Source: Hyphomicrobium sp. (GTDB taxonomy: Bacteria > Pseudomonadota > Alphaproteobacteria > Rhizobiales > Hyphomicrobiaceae). Taken from it: a stretch of 64,000 bases of DNA. Each line of letters begins with the position of its first letter. The stretch's first letter is position 1. Positions 45,452 to 63,628 of the stretch are shown here, in pieces. Under the pieces are notes generated by a model that was not told where the DNA came from, did not search any database, and saw only the letters and a program-made list of their open reading frames with translations. The stretch spans positions 1-64,000 of the forward strand of contig JANXVY010000069.1 of the NCBI GenBank assembly GCA_025351425.1, in the 5' to 3' direction. The position numbers and the translations under genes are program-made.

Positions 45452-45819
45452 ACACTTGAATTCCAGACCGCGGCGGCCACGTAACAGGGTCACGCGTTCT
45501 GGTTACGGCTGCCTGAGCGTGCCGCAAGGCATGTCCAGGCAGATCTGTCCGAGATTGCTGGTGTGGGAACAGCCTTTGGTTGTTCCCGCCTAATCCCAAC
45601 CGGGGCCCGCAGGAGACAGGAGACGACAACCGGATTTGAGGCGATGAGCCTCCAGTGCGGTTTGAACCTTCTGGGTCGGCACCGTGCCGTTTCTTGATTG
45701 AAGCGCGCGGCAGGACAGGACAAGCGTCGTTTCCAACCACGGGCAACCGTGGCGCGAGGCGGCAAGGTGCAACCCACCAGACCCGGATTTTCCGGCCTGG
45801 TACAGTAGGAGACGCAAGC
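45452..45819 (+). promoter_or_regulatory. Leader of rplJ-rplL with hairpins
   Basis: The 368-bp gap before rplJ has no supported gene. It contains a ten-pair hairpin, GGGAACAGCC-TTT-GGTTGTTCCC (45565-45587), and GAGGC-GATGA-GCCTC (45637-45651). In many bacteria this leader binds the L10-L7/L12 complex and represses translation. Position and folding potential suggest such an L10 leader here, without proof of the conserved kink-turn. Confidence 0.5.
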
Positions 45820-46338
45820 GTGGATAGAGCTGCGAAAGCAGAGCTCGTGACGACGATGCACCAGGTGTTCAAAGACACCGGGCTGGTCGTTGTCGCCCAC
45901 AATAAAGGCATGGTGGCTGCTCAATCCGCTGAGCTTCGCAAGAAGGTCAAAGAGGCCGGCGGAAAAGTGAAGGTAGTCAAGAACAACCTCGCCAAGCTTG
46001 CATTGAAGGACACCGAATTCGCCGGGATCATCGATCTCTTCAAGGGGCCAACCGTGTTGGCCTACTCGAAGGATCCGATTGCGGCGGCCCGGGCTGCCAA
46101 CGCGTACGCCAAGACGAATGACAAGTTCGTCATCGTGGGCGGCGCGATGGGCACCACGGTCCTCGATGCCAAGGGCGTGAAAGCGCTCGCCGATCTGCCC
46201 TCACTCGACGAACTGCGAGCCAAGCTCGCTGGTCTTCTCAACGCGCCCGCGACGAAACTCGTGCGCACGATCAAGGAGCCCGGTGCAAGTCTTGCCCGCG
46301 TCGTCAATGCGAAGGCGACGGCAGGAGCCGAAGGTTGA
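45820..46338 (+). CDS. rplJ: Ribosomal protein L10
   Basis: A 172-residue stalk-base protein that anchors L7/L12 dimers. The start is GTG 45820, with AGGAG eight bases upstream, giving VDRAAKAELVTTMHQVF and the usual length; an ATG-less extension to 45655 would read through the leader. VVAHNKGMVAAQSAELRKKV, KVVKNNLAKLAL and LFKGPTVLAYSKDPIAAA are family-typical. The C-terminal helix (about residues 140-172) carries the L7/L12-binding region. Confidence 0.95.
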   Translation: MDRAAKAELVTTMHQVFKDTGLVVVAHNKGMVAAQSAELRKKVKEAGGKVKVVKNNLAKLALKDTEFAGIIDLFKGPTVLAYSKDPIAAARAANAYAKTNDKFVIVGGAMGTTVLDAKGVKALADLPSLDELRAKLAGLLNAPATKLVRTIKEPGASLARVVNAKATAGAEG

Positions 46339-46457
46339 TCATCCATGCCGTGGGCGGCGCAAAGGGTTCGCCCTGGGCGCCACGCGGTTCAAATCAGGGG
46401 ATCCTCAAAGGGCCTCTCACGAATGCAAACAGGTTCAAACCGTAAGGAAAGTCTACA

Positions 46458-46829
46458 ATGTCCGATCTGCAAAAGTACGTTGACGATCTCTCGAAGCTGA
46501 CCGTTCTGCAGGCTGCAGAACTCGTCAAGATGCTTGAAGCCCACTGGGGCGTTTCGGCTGCGGCCGCTGTTGCCGCCGCTGGTCCCGCTGCCGCTGCAGC
46601 TCCTGCTGCCGAAGCTCAGACCGAGTTCACGGTGTTCCTGAAGTCGGGCGGCGACAAGAAGATCAACGTCATCAAGGAAGTCCGCGCTCTCACGGGTCTT
46701 GGCCTCAAGGAAGCCAAGGATCTCGTCGAAGCCGGCGGCAAGGCCGTCAAGGAGAACGTGTCCAAGGACGAAGCTGCCAAGATCAAGAAGCAGCTCGAAG
46801 ACCAGGGTGCGGTCGTCGAGGTCAAGTAA
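46458..46829 (+). CDS. rplL: Ribosomal protein L7/L12
   Basis: A 123-residue stalk protein that recruits translation GTPases. It has an N-terminal dimerisation helix ([22 protein letters not shown]), an Ala-rich hinge (about residues 35-52) and the conserved C-terminal domain [22 protein letters not shown] with [19 protein letters not shown]. It is translated after rplJ. The 198-bp gap to rpoB holds hairpins that could reduce readthrough into rpoBC. Confidence 0.97.
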   Translation: MSDLQKYVDDLSKLTVLQAAELVKMLEAHWGVSAAAAVAAAGPAAAAAPAAEAQTEFTVFLKSGGDKKINVIKEVRALTGLGLKEAKDLVEAGGKAVKENVSKDEAAKIKKQLEDQGAVVEVK

Positions 46830-46836
46830 TGCGGTT

Positions 46837-46947
46837 CCTCCTGGCAGCCTGATCGCCGCCAGGAGGGTCCAACGACGGTTTTCCGGAGAGCCCGGCGCGG
46901 GAAAAAATCCCTGCGTCAGGCTCTCCGGCAAGCCGTTTTAAAAACGG
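46837..46947 (+). terminator. Stacked hairpins between rplL and rpoB (possible attenuator)
   Basis: Three inverted repeats follow rplL. The first is CCTCCTGGC/GCCAGGAGG (46837-46866). The second is CCGGAGAGCC/GGCTCTCCGG (46883-46928), ten perfect pairs around a loop with GAAAAAATCCC. The third is CCGTTTT-A-AAAACGG (46933-46947). Termination is likely to be partial, because rpoB lacks another obvious promoter. A processing site is an alternative. Confidence 0.5.
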
Positions 46948-47027
46948 TCGTCATCGAGACGCGGGTTTGGCGGCCCGCGACTAACCAGCACCGGCGGGAT
47001 CGTCACCCGCCGCTTAAAGGAGCGGAC

Positions 47028-51179
<4,152 letters not shown>

Positions 51180-51185
51180 AGTCCT

Positions 51186-51213
51186 TCCTCTCCCCGCTCG
51201 CGCGGGGGGAGGA
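51186..51213. terminator. Strong hairpin between rpoB and rpoC
   Basis: A 12-pair stem, TCCTCTCCCCGC paired with GCGGGGGGAGGA, with loop TCGC and one GU pair lies in the 92-bp gap. No T tract follows, so complete termination is unlikely. It may act as an RNA-stability or processing element. The CTCTCCCCGC hairpin is also a common interspersed motif in alphaproteobacteria. Confidence 0.6.
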
Positions 51214-51271
51214 CTTTGCCTTTCAGGACCGTTTGGTCCACGCACTCCCTGCCCCCAAGAGGAGCGAGCCG

Positions 51272-55483
<4,212 letters not shown>

Positions 55484-55517
55484 TTCACGCTGCGCGACAC
55501 GTGGTTTGGAAACGCTG

Positions 55518-55553
55518 GAGGCCGCTGTGATTCCCACAGCGGCCTCATTTTTG
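55518..55553 (+). terminator. Rho-independent terminator after rpoC
   Basis: GAGGCCGCTGTG pairs with CACAGCGGCCTC over 12 positions (55518-55529 and 55535-55546, loop ATTCC-type) and is followed by ATTTTTG. It closes the nusG-rpoC transcription block and separates it from the rpsL (str) operon. Confidence 0.9.
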
Positions 55554-55952
55554 TCAGTGCTCTGGCCCTTTTTTTCGCCCGCGCGGCTCGTGTCCGGCAC
55601 TATTGCTCTCAGCAGGAGCCCGCATCGCCAATTCGCCGCGGCTGGAATCGACCAATATGTAAAAAATATTGCGCTAGGCCGTTTGATGTCGTTGACCCTG
55701 TGGATAGGCTATGCCATACAGCCCTCCACTCTCACGGTAGGTCGTAGGGCGCTGGAGCGGTTTTTAATCGCGCGCTTCTAAACACTATCGTCCCAAAGCA
55801 GAGGACAATTCGGGCCATGATCAACGAGCCGCGCAAGCGGACCGTTAGATCCTCTGGTGTTTTCCTGTTGGCTTGCTCGTCTGAGCAGTCGACGGGGTCG
55901 TATTGGTGCTTGCGCTATCTTGGCGCGTGTGCCCGCAGCATGGACGAGGCTT
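55554..55952 (+). promoter_or_regulatory. Intergenic region upstream of rpsL
   Basis: About 400 bases with no supported gene lie between the rpoC terminator and rpsL. TTGACC at 55692-55697, with a weak CATACA 17 bases later, is the best sigma-70 candidate. The remaining leader (about 230 bases) is long for an rpsL mRNA and could hold S7- or S12-dependent regulation; I see no specific structure. Confidence 0.4.
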
Positions 55953-56324
55953 ATGCCGACGATACAACAGCTGATCCGCAAACCGCGCCAACCCAAGGTG
56001 TACCGCGAGAAGTCGCGCCACATGGAATCGTGCCCGCAAAAGCGGGGCGTGTGTACGCGCGTTTATACAACGACGCCGAAGAAGCCGAACTCGGCGCTTC
56101 GCAAGGTTGCCAAGATCCGGCTGACCAACGGGTACGAAGTGATCGGCTACATTCCGGGCGAAGGCCACAACCTGCAGGAGCACTCCGTGGTGCTGATCCG
56201 CGGTGGCCGCGTAAAGGATTTGCCGGGCGTTCGCTATCACATCATCCGAGGCGTGCTCGATACGCAGGGCGTCGCCGCCCGCCGTCAGCGCCGTTCGAAA
56301 TACGGCGCCAAGCGTCCGAAATAA
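55953..56324 (+). CDS. rpsL: Ribosomal protein S12
   Basis: A 123-residue decoding-centre protein. It has [51 protein letters not shown] with the Lys corresponding to E. coli K43, and [20 protein letters not shown] with the second Lys (K88). Both are wild type, so no streptomycin-resistance change is seen. The start at 55953 gives the normal length; longer in-frame extension to 55857 is rejected. First gene of the rpsL-rpsG-fusA-tuf operon. Confidence 0.97.
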   Translation: MPTIQQLIRKPRQPKVYREKSRHMESCPQKRGVCTRVYTTTPKKPNSALRKVAKIRLTNGYEVIGYIPGEGHNLQEHSVVLIRGGRVKDLPGVRYHIIRGVLDTQGVAARRQRRSKYGAKRPK

Positions 56325-56394
56325 TCCCATCCAGCGCGCCCACCATCCGTCGGTGATCGCGCTGATCCAGTTGAGATACGAAGCCAGAGGCTAA

Positions 56395-56871
<477 letters not shown>

Positions 56872-56929
56872 GGCTTGGTTCTGCGCACCCCGACCGCTGT
56901 TTTTTGACTAGAATTTCCGGAGCAAGACG

Positions 56930-59020
56930 ATGGCTCGCGAATATGATCTGCGGAACTACCGCAACTTCGGCATCATGGCCCACATCGATGCGGGCAAGAC
57001 CACGACCACCGAGCGCATCCTGTACTACACGGGCGTGTCGTATAAGATCGGCGAAGTGCATGACGGCGCTGCCACCATGGACTTCATGGAGCAGGAAGCC
57101 GAGCGCGGGATCACGATCACGTCGGCAGCCACGACCTGCTTCTGGAAGGGCCGCGACGGCACCCCGAACCGCCTGAACATCATCGACACCCCAGGCCACG
57201 TGGACTTCACTATTGAAGTCGAGCGCAGCCTACGCGTGCTCGACGGCGCCGTTTGTGTGCTCGACAGCAACCAGGGCGTCGAACCGCAGACCGAGACCGT
57301 CTGGCGCCAGGGCGACAAGTATAATGTGCCGCGCATCATCTTCGCTAACAAGATGGATAAGACCGGCGCTGACTTTTACATGTGCTACGAGGACATCAAG
57401 GATAAGCTTGCTGCAAAGGCGATCCCGATCCAGCTCCCGATCGGTTCAGAGAACAATTTCCAGGGCCACGTCGATTTGATCGCCATGGAAGCGGTCACGT
57501 GGGACAGCGACGGCAAGGACGCCAAGATGGTCAAGGGGCCGATCCCCGAAGACATGGCGGATAAGGTTGCTGAATTCCGCGCCATCATGATCGAAGCCGC
57601 CGTCGACATGGACGACGACGTCATGGCCGAATACCTCGACGGCAAAGAGCCGGACGCTCCGACGCTGCGCCGGTTGATCCGCAAGGCGACCGTCACGCGC
57701 GCGTTCTATCCGATGTTGTGTGGTTCGGCGTTCAAGAACAAAGGCGTGCAGACGCTGCTCGACGCCGTGGTGGATTATCTGCCCTGCCCCCTCGATCGTG
57801 AAGCCTACAAGGGCATCGACGTGAAGACCGGTGCTGCCGTCGAGCGCAAGCCGGCGGACGACGAGCCGCTGTCGATGCTGGCCTTCAAGATCATGGGTTT
57901 CGAACACGTTGGTTCGCTCACGTTCTGCCGCATCTATTCGGGCAAGCTCGAACAGGGTATGGCGCTGGCGAACACGTCCCGTGACAAGAAAGAGCGCTGC
58001 GGCCGCATGTATCTGATGCATGCCGACGAACGCAAGGAAATCAAAGAAGCGTTTGCAGGCGATATCGTTGCGCTTCAAGGCCTCAAGGATACGCGCACCG
58101 GGGAAACTCTGTCGGATCCCACCAAGGCCGTCATCCTTGAGAAGATGGAATTCCCCAACCCCGTCATCTCGATGAAGGTTGAGCCCAAGACCAAGGCCGA
58201 TCAGGAAAAGATGGCGACCGCGCTTTATACGTTGGCGCTGGAAGACCCCTCGTTCCGGGTTTCGGTTGATCAGGAAAGTGGCGAAACCATCCTCATGGGA
58301 ATGGGCGAGCTTCATCTGGACATCAAGGTCGACATTTTGCGCCGCACTTATGGCGTCGATGCCAACGTCGGCGCGCCGCAGGTTGCCTATCGCGAAGCCT
58401 TGGCCCGCGCGACGGACGTCGATTACACCCACAAGAAGCAGACGGGCGGCACAGGTCAGTTTGCCCGCGTCAAACTGAAGCTTGAGCTGAACGAAGTCGG
58501 CAAGGGCAATGAGTTCGTCGCCGCTGTCATCGGTGGTACGGTTCCTAAGGAATACATTCCGGGCGTCGAAAAGGGTGTTCAGCAGATCTGGGACCAGGGC
58601 GTTTTGATCGGCTTCCCCATGGTCGACATGAAGGTCACGCTGCACGACGGCGCGTTCCACGAAGTCGACTCGTCGGCAATCGCCTTCGAAATCGCCACGC
58701 GTGCAGCCATGAAGGAAGCTTGCGAAAAGGGCGGCGTCAAGCTGCTTGAGCCCATCATGGATGTCGAAGTGGTGTCGCCAGGTGATTTCGTCGGTGGCGT
58801 CATCGGCGACATCAACAGCCGCCGCGGCCAGATCCGTAGCCAGGAAATGCGCGGCAACGCGACCGTTATCCGGGCCAATGTTCCGCTCGCCAACATGTTC
58901 GGCTACGTCAGCCAGCTGCGCTCGATGAGCCAGGGGCGAGCGAGCTACACCATGCAGTTTGCCCATTACGCGGACGTGCCGCGCAACGTGGCCGACGAAG
59001 TGAAAGCAAAATACGCATGA
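56930..59020 (+). CDS. fusA: Elongation factor G
   Basis: A 696-residue translocation GTPase. G1 is [19 protein letters not shown] (residues 13-31), the switch II region is [11 protein letters not shown]4 is FANKMDK, and G5 follows. Domains II-V are intact ([28 protein letters not shown], and C-terminal [19 protein letters not shown]). Length and motifs fit the main EF-G rather than paralogues. Operon partner of tuf. Fusidic-acid-site residues were not compared individually. Confidence 0.98.
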   Translation: MAREYDLRNYRNFGIMAHIDAGKTTTTERILYYTGVSYKIGEVHDGAATMDFMEQEAERGITITSAATTCFWKGRDGTPNRLNIIDTPGHVDFTIEVERSLRVLDGAVCVLDSNQGVEPQTETVWRQGDKYNVPRIIFANKMDKTGADFYMCYEDIKDKLAAKAIPIQLPIGSENNFQGHVDLIAMEAVTWDSDGKDAKMVKGPIPEDMADKVAEFRAIMIEAAVDMDDDVMAEYLDGKEPDAPTLRRLIRKATVTRAFYPMLCGSAFKNKGVQTLLDAVVDYLPCPLDREAYKGIDVKTGAAVERKPADDEPLSMLAFKIMGFEHVGSLTFCRIYSGKLEQGMALANTSRDKKERCGRMYLMHADERKEIKEAFAGDIVALQGLKDTRTGETLSDPTKAVILEKMEFPNPVISMKVEPKTKADQEKMATALYTLALEDPSFRVSVDQESGETILMGMGELHLDIKVDILRRTYGVDANVGAPQVAYREALARATDVDYTHKKQTGGTGQFARVKLKLELNEVGKGNEFVAAVIGGTVPKEYIPGVEKGVQQIWDQGVLIGFPMVDMKVTLHDGAFHEVDSSAIAFEIATRAAMKEACEKGGVKLLEPIMDVEVVSPGDFVGGVIGDINSRRGQIRSQEMRGNATVIRANVPLANMFGYVSQLRSMSQGRASYTMQFAHYADVPRNVADEVKAKYA

Positions 59021-59162
59021 ACTGCTGATGCCGGACGCTGAAGACCGCAGATGACGCGGCGGAGGCAACCGGGGTCGGGTTTAACTGTTCGACTAATGAG
59101 CCGATGCCGGGCGAGAGTCTGGGGACGGCAATGAAACACTCGAAGCGCTGAGGAGAGCCACT

Positions 59163-60353
59163 ATGGGCAAGGCAAAATTCGAACGTAACAAGCCGCATTG
59201 CAACATCGGAACCATTGGTCACGTTGACCATGGCAAGACGTCGCTAACGGCTGCCATCACCAAGGTTCTCGCTGAAACAGGCGGTGCCACGTACACTGCG
59301 TATGACCAAATTGACAAGGCCCCAGAAGAGCGTGCCCGTGGCATCACGATCTCGACCGCTCACGTCGAATACGAAACCGCGGCCCGCCACTACGCGCACG
59401 TCGACTGCCCTGGCCACGCCGACTACGTGAAGAACATGATCACGGGCGCCGCCCAGATGGACGGCGCTATCCTCGTCGTCTCGGCTGCCGACGGCCCGAT
59501 GCCGCAGACCCGTGAGCACATCCTCCTTGCTCGCCAGGTTGGCGTGCCGGCCCTCGTTGTGTTCATGAACAAGGTCGATCTCGTCGACGACCAGGACCTC
59601 ATCGACCTCGTCGAAATGGAAGTCCGCGAGCTGCTGTCGTCCTACCAGTTCCCCGGCGACACGATTCCGATCACCAAAGGCTCGGCCAAGGCCGCTCTCG
59701 ACGGTGTCAATCCCAAGATCGGCCACGACGCCATTCTTGAACTGATGAAGACGGTTGATGAGTCCATCCCGCAGCCGGAGCGTCCGATCGACAAGCCGTT
59801 CCTGATGCCGATCGAAGACGTGTTCTCGATCTCGGGCCGCGGCACCGTTGTCACCGGCCGTGTCGAACGCGGCATTGTGAAGGTCGGCGAAGAAGTCGAA
59901 ATCGTCGGCATCCGCGATACGACCAAGTCGATCGTTACCGGCGTAGAAATGTTCCGCAAGTTGCTTGATGAAGGCCGTGCCGGCGACAACATCGGCGCCC
60001 TGTTGCGCGGTGTGGAACGTGAAGGCGTCGAGCGCGGGCAGATCCTGTGCAAGCCGGGTTCCGTGAAGCCGCACAAGAAGTTCAAGGCCGAAGCCTACAT
60101 CCTCACCAAGGAAGAAGGTGGCCGTCACACCCCGTTCTTCAACAACTACCGTCCGCAGTTCTACTTCCGCACAACCGACGTGACGGGCGTTGTCACGCTC
60201 GCCGAAGGCACGGAAATGGTGATGCCGGGCGATAACGTCACGGTCGACGTCGAACTGATCACGCCTATCGCCATGGAAGAAAAGCTGCGCTTCGCCATTC
60301 GCGAAGGCGGCCGTACCGTGGGCGCCGGCGTGGTCGCCAAGATCGTCGAGTAA
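59163..60353 (+). CDS. tuf: Elongation factor Tu
   Basis: A 396-residue GTPase delivering aminoacyl-tRNA to the ribosome. It has [54 protein letters not shown] and [12 protein letters not shown]. The barrel domains follow, with [20 protein letters not shown] and [15 protein letters not shown] second tuf copy elsewhere is common in this order but lies outside the window. A hairpin terminator or attenuator lies directly after it and before rpsJ. Confidence 0.98.
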   Translation: MGKAKFERNKPHCNIGTIGHVDHGKTSLTAAITKVLAETGGATYTAYDQIDKAPEERARGITISTAHVEYETAARHYAHVDCPGHADYVKNMITGAAQMDGAILVVSAADGPMPQTREHILLARQVGVPALVVFMNKVDLVDDQDLIDLVEMEVRELLSSYQFPGDTIPITKGSAKAALDGVNPKIGHDAILELMKTVDESIPQPERPIDKPFLMPIEDVFSISGRGTVVTGRVERGIVKVGEEVEIVGIRDTTKSIVTGVEMFRKLLDEGRAGDNIGALLRGVEREGVERGQILCKPGSVKPHKKFKAEAYILTKEEGGRHTPFFNNYRPQFYFRTTDVTGVVTLAEGTEMVMPGDNVTVDVELITPIAMEEKLRFAIREGGRTVGAGVVAKIVE

Positions 60354-60364
60354 CACTGGTCGTG

Positions 60365-60396
60365 GGCGCACGGTTCAGCCGTGCGCCTATTTATTT
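60365..60396 (+). terminator. Terminator/attenuator between tuf and rpsJ
   Basis: GGCGCACGG-TTCAG-CCGTGCGCC (60365-60387) is a perfect nine-pair stem followed by TATTTATTT (60388-60396). It sits 15 bases before rpsJ, so termination must be partial or relieved if the S10 genes are to be expressed from the tuf transcript. Confidence 0.78.
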
Positions 60397-60411
60397 CAAG
60401 GGACTGAGATC

Positions 60412-60720
60412 ATGAACGGCCAAAATATTCGCATCCGCCTGAAGGCCTTCGATCATCGAATACTCGATGCCTCGACGCGGGAAATCGTGAATACGGCAAA
60501 GCGTACGGGCGCTGAAGTGCGCGGGCCGATCCCGCTGCCGACGCGCATCGAACGCTTCTGCGTCAACCGTTCGCCACACATCGACAAGAAGAGCCGTGAG
60601 CATTTTGAAATGCGCACGCACAAGCGGTTGCTCGATATCGTCGATCCCACCCCGCAAACCGTTGATGCCTTGATGAAACTCGATCTCGCCGCCGGCGTAG
60701 ACGTCGAAATCAAGCTTTAA
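60412..60720 (+). CDS. rpsJ: Ribosomal protein S10 (NusE)
   Basis: A 102-residue small-subunit protein and, with NusB, part of the antitermination complex. It has [41 protein letters not shown] and [21 protein letters not shown]. The start at 60412 lies just after the tuf-distal hairpin. First gene of the S10 operon. NusG, its physical partner, is encoded at 43570 in the same window. Confidence 0.97.
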   Translation: MNGQNIRIRLKAFDHRILDASTREIVNTAKRTGAEVRGPIPLPTRIERFCVNRSPHIDKKSREHFEMRTHKRLLDIVDPTPQTVDALMKLDLAAGVDVEIKL

Positions 60721-60784
60721 TTTTCCATAGGCGGGTCCTCTGGCGTCTTGGCCACGACCCATAAGATAAGGAAGGAATGCTCGC

Positions 60785-61492
60785 ATGCGTTCCGGAGTGA
60801 TTGCACTGAAGCTCGGCATGACGCGCATCTTCACCGAAGCGGGTGAGCATGTGCCGGTGACGGTCTTGAAGCTGGACAAGGTCCAGGTGCTCGCACAGCG
60901 CACCGTCGAGAAGCATGGCTACACCGCCGTGCAGCTGGGCGGCGGCACGCGCAAGGTTTCGCGCGTTTCCAAAGCCGAGCGGCAGAATTTCGTCATCGCG
61001 CAGGCCGAGCCCAAGCGTGAAGTCGTCGAATTCCGAGTTTCGCCCGACAACATGATCGAAGTCGGCGCCGAGATCACGGCTGATCATTTCGCGACCGGCC
61101 AGCTGGTCGACGTCAGCGGCGTTACGCAGGGCAAAGGTTTCCAAGGCGCCATGAAGCGCTGGAACTTCGGCGGTTTGCGCGCCACGCACGGCGTGTCGCT
61201 CAGCCACCGCAGCCTCGGTTCGACGGGTCAGCGCCAGGATCCAGGCAAGGTGTTCAAGGGCAAGAAGATGGCCGGCCACATGGGGGCCGAGCGCGTCACC
61301 ACGCAAAACCTCGTCGTCGTCAAGACCGATGTAGAGCGCGGCCTGATCATGATCCGCGGCGCCGTTCCCGGCTCCAAGGGCAACTGGGTCATGGTGCGCG
61401 ACGCCGTGAAAAAGCCAATGCACAAAGATGCACCCAAGCCAGCCGGCTTCAAGCCGCGTGCGGCTGCGGCGAGCGCGAAGGAGCAGGCGTAA
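60785..61492 (+). CDS. rplC: Ribosomal protein L3
   Basis: A 235-residue 23S-rRNA-binding protein near the peptidyl transferase centre. It has [77 protein letters not shown] and [10 protein letters not shown]. It is about 25 residues longer than the E. coli form because of a Lys/Ala/Pro-rich C-terminal tail, common in alphaproteobacteria. Its stop codon directly abuts the rplD ATG (TAAATG). Confidence 0.97.
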   Translation: MRSGVIALKLGMTRIFTEAGEHVPVTVLKLDKVQVLAQRTVEKHGYTAVQLGGGTRKVSRVSKAERQNFVIAQAEPKREVVEFRVSPDNMIEVGAEITADHFATGQLVDVSGVTQGKGFQGAMKRWNFGGLRATHGVSLSHRSLGSTGQRQDPGKVFKGKKMAGHMGAERVTTQNLVVVKTDVERGLIMIRGAVPGSKGNWVMVRDAVKKPMHKDAPKPAGFKPRAAAASAKEQA

Positions 61493-62140
61493 ATGCAGAC
61501 ACAAGTCACAAACCTAGACGCAGGTAGCGCCGGTACGGTCGACCTAAGCGACGCGATCTTTGGTCTCGAGCCGCGCAAGGATATCCTCCAACGTATGGTG
61601 CGCTATCAGTTGCTGAAGCGGATGGCTGGCACGCATCATGCCCAGGACCGCTCGGAAGTGCGCGTCACCGGCAAGAAAATGTACAAGCAGAAGGGCACCG
61701 GCCAGGCCCGTCACGGTGACAAGTCGGTTCCACAGTGGCGTGGTGGCGGCAAGGCGCATGGTCCCAAGCCGCGTTCGCACGCTATCGACTTAACCAAGAA
61801 GTTCCGCGCGCTCGCCCTGCGTCACGCGCTGTCGGCCAAGGCGCAGGCGGGTGAACTAGTAATCATCGACGCAGCGGTTTCAAGCGAAGCAAAGACCGCT
61901 CACCTCAAGGGTCAGTTTGCCAAGCTCGCTTGGACCAACGCGCTGATCATCGACGGGGCTGAGCTGCACGATGGGTTCGCCCGCGCTGCACGCAACATTC
62001 CCAACATCGATGTCCTCCCTGTGCAGGGCATCAACGTCTACGATATCCTGCGCCGCAAAAAGCTGGTGCTGACCAAGGCTGCGATTGTCGCGCTGGAAGC
62101 GCGCTTTTCCAATCATGCGCTGGAGGCGCGGTTCAAATGA
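61493..62140 (+). CDS. rplD: Ribosomal protein L4
   Basis: A 215-residue protein with a long extended loop that lines the peptide exit tunnel; it represses its own operon in enteric bacteria. It has [24 protein letters not shown], and the tunnel loop [20 protein letters not shown] with [16 protein letters not shown]. Its ATG follows the rplC stop without spacing and its last codons overlap rplW (ATGA), so L3, L4 and L23 are translationally linked. Confidence 0.96.
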   Translation: MQTQVTNLDAGSAGTVDLSDAIFGLEPRKDILQRMVRYQLLKRMAGTHHAQDRSEVRVTGKKMYKQKGTGQARHGDKSVPQWRGGGKAHGPKPRSHAIDLTKKFRALALRHALSAKAQAGELVIIDAAVSSEAKTAHLKGQFAKLAWTNALIIDGAELHDGFARAARNIPNIDVLPVQGINVYDILRRKKLVLTKAAIVALEARFSNHALEARFK

Positions 62141-62427
62141 AACTCTCCGCGTATGACGTGATCCTGTCGCCGGTCATCACCGAAAAGGCGACGATGCTGT
62201 CGGAAGCCAACCAGGTCGTGTTCAACGTCGCTCCCAAGGCGACGAAGCCCGAGATCAAGTCGGCAATCGAGCAGCTGTTCAAGGTCAAGGTCAAGGCCGT
62301 CAACACGGTCGTCCGCAAGGGCAAGATCAAGATCTTCCGCGGCCGCAAGGCTTTGCTCGCGGACCACAAGCGGGCAATCGTTACGCTCGCCGAGGGGCAT
62401 TCGATCGACGTGACGACGGGACTGTAA
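62137..62427 (+). CDS. rplW: Ribosomal protein L23
   Basis: A 96-residue protein at the tunnel exit, a docking site for trigger factor and SRP. It has [41 protein letters not shown] and [14 protein letters not shown]. It overlaps rplD by four bases (ATGA). The C-terminus ends HSIDVTTGL. Normal length for the family, with a 58-base gap before rplB. Confidence 0.97.
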   Translation: MKLSAYDVILSPVITEKATMLSEANQVVFNVAPKATKPEIKSAIEQLFKVKVKAVNTVVRKGKIKIFRGRKALLADHKRAIVTLAEGHSIDVTTGL

Positions 62428-62485
62428 ACGGCCGGACTGTAAACCGATTGCGTGGCCCGCGGGCTGCTAGCTGATTGAGACGAAC

Positions 62486-63301
62486 ATGGCACTTAAAACA
62501 TATCGCCCGACGAGCCCCGGCGTCCGCCATCTGGTGGTAGTCGACCGCAGCATGCTTTTCAAAGGCGCGCCTATCAAGGTGCTCGTCGAAGGCAAGCGCA
62601 AGACCGGTGGCCGCAACGCCTACGGCCGCATCACGACGCGCCATATCGGCGGCGGACACAAGCAGTCCTACCGAATGGTGGATTTCGCGCGGAAGAAATA
62701 CGACATGCCGGCGGTTGTCGAGCGGCTGGAGTATGATCCCAACCGCACGGCGTTTATCGCGCTGATCAAGTATACCGACGGACATCTGTCCTACATCCTG
62801 GCGCCACAGCGCCTTGCGGTCGGCGACACGGTGGTTTCGGGCCAGAAGGTCGACGTGAAGCCCGGCAATGCGATGCCGCTCGGGTCGATGCCGGTCGGAA
62901 CGATCGTCCATAACGTCGAGCTGAAGCCCGGCCGTGGCGGTCAAATGGCGCGGTCGGCCGGCGCGTTCGTACAACTCGTCGGCCGAGACAGCGGCTGGGC
63001 CGTCGTCAAGCTGATGTCAGGCGAAACCCGCAAGGTCCAAGCCACTTGCATGGCGACGATCGGTGCGGTGTCGAACCCGGATCATTCGAACCAGGTCATC
63101 GGCAAGGCTGGCCGCAATCGTTGGAAGGGCAATCGTCCGACGGTTCGCTCGATCGCGATGAACCCGGTCGATCATCCCAACGGGGGCCGTACCAAGGGTG
63201 GTAAGCACTGGGCGACTCCCTGGGGCAAGCCGACCAAGGGCTACAAGACGCGCAAGAACAAGACGACAGACAAATACATTATTCGCAGCCGCTCGAAGTA
63301 A
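62486..63301 (+). CDS. rplB: Ribosomal protein L2
   Basis: A 271-residue subunit-joining protein of 23S rRNA domain IV. It has [63 protein letters not shown] and [15 protein letters not shown]. The loop usually written NPVDHPHGGGEGR reads [14 protein letters not shown] here, losing the conserved His (E. coli H229) and shortening the loop. The C-terminal [21 protein letters not shown] is otherwise normal. The variation may be lineage-specific; it is discussed separately. Confidence 0.96.
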   Translation: MALKTYRPTSPGVRHLVVVDRSMLFKGAPIKVLVEGKRKTGGRNAYGRITTRHIGGGHKQSYRMVDFARKKYDMPAVVERLEYDPNRTAFIALIKYTDGHLSYILAPQRLAVGDTVVSGQKVDVKPGNAMPLGSMPVGTIVHNVELKPGRGGQMARSAGAFVQLVGRDSGWAVVKLMSGETRKVQATCMATIGAVSNPDHSNQVIGKAGRNRWKGNRPTVRSIAMNPVDHPNGGRTKGGKHWATPWGKPTKGYKTRKNKTTDKYIIRSRSK

Positions 63302-63349
63302 TCGGTTAACTCGAAGCACTTCAAGAGCTTAGGCGCAAGGAGACGACAC

Positions 63350-63628
63350 GTGGCACGCTCGGTTTGGAAAGGTCCGTTCATCGACGGATATATGCTGAAG
63401 AAGGCGGACAAAGTCCGTTCTTCCGGCCGTAACGAAGTGATCAAGGTCTGGAGCCGCCGCTCCACGATCCTGCCTCAGTTCGTCGGGCTGACCTTCGGCG
63501 TGCACAACGGTCACAAGCACATTCCGGTCAACGTCAGCGAAGACATGATCGGTCACAAGTTTGGGGAATTCGCTCCGACCCGGACGTTCCCGGGCCACGG
63601 CGGCGACAAGAAATCGGTGAAGCGCTAA
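63350..63628 (+). CDS. rpsS: Ribosomal protein S19
   Basis: A 92-residue small-subunit head protein that contacts tRNA through the A-site finger bridge. It starts at a GTG (63350) with AAGGAGA upstream, reading [49 protein letters not shown] and [23 protein letters not shown] are typical. The stop overlaps the rplV start by one base (TAATG). Confidence 0.97.
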   Translation: MARSVWKGPFIDGYMLKKADKVRSSGRNEVIKVWSRRSTILPQFVGLTFGVHNGHKHIPVNVSEDMIGHKFGEFAPTRTFPGHGGDKKSVKR

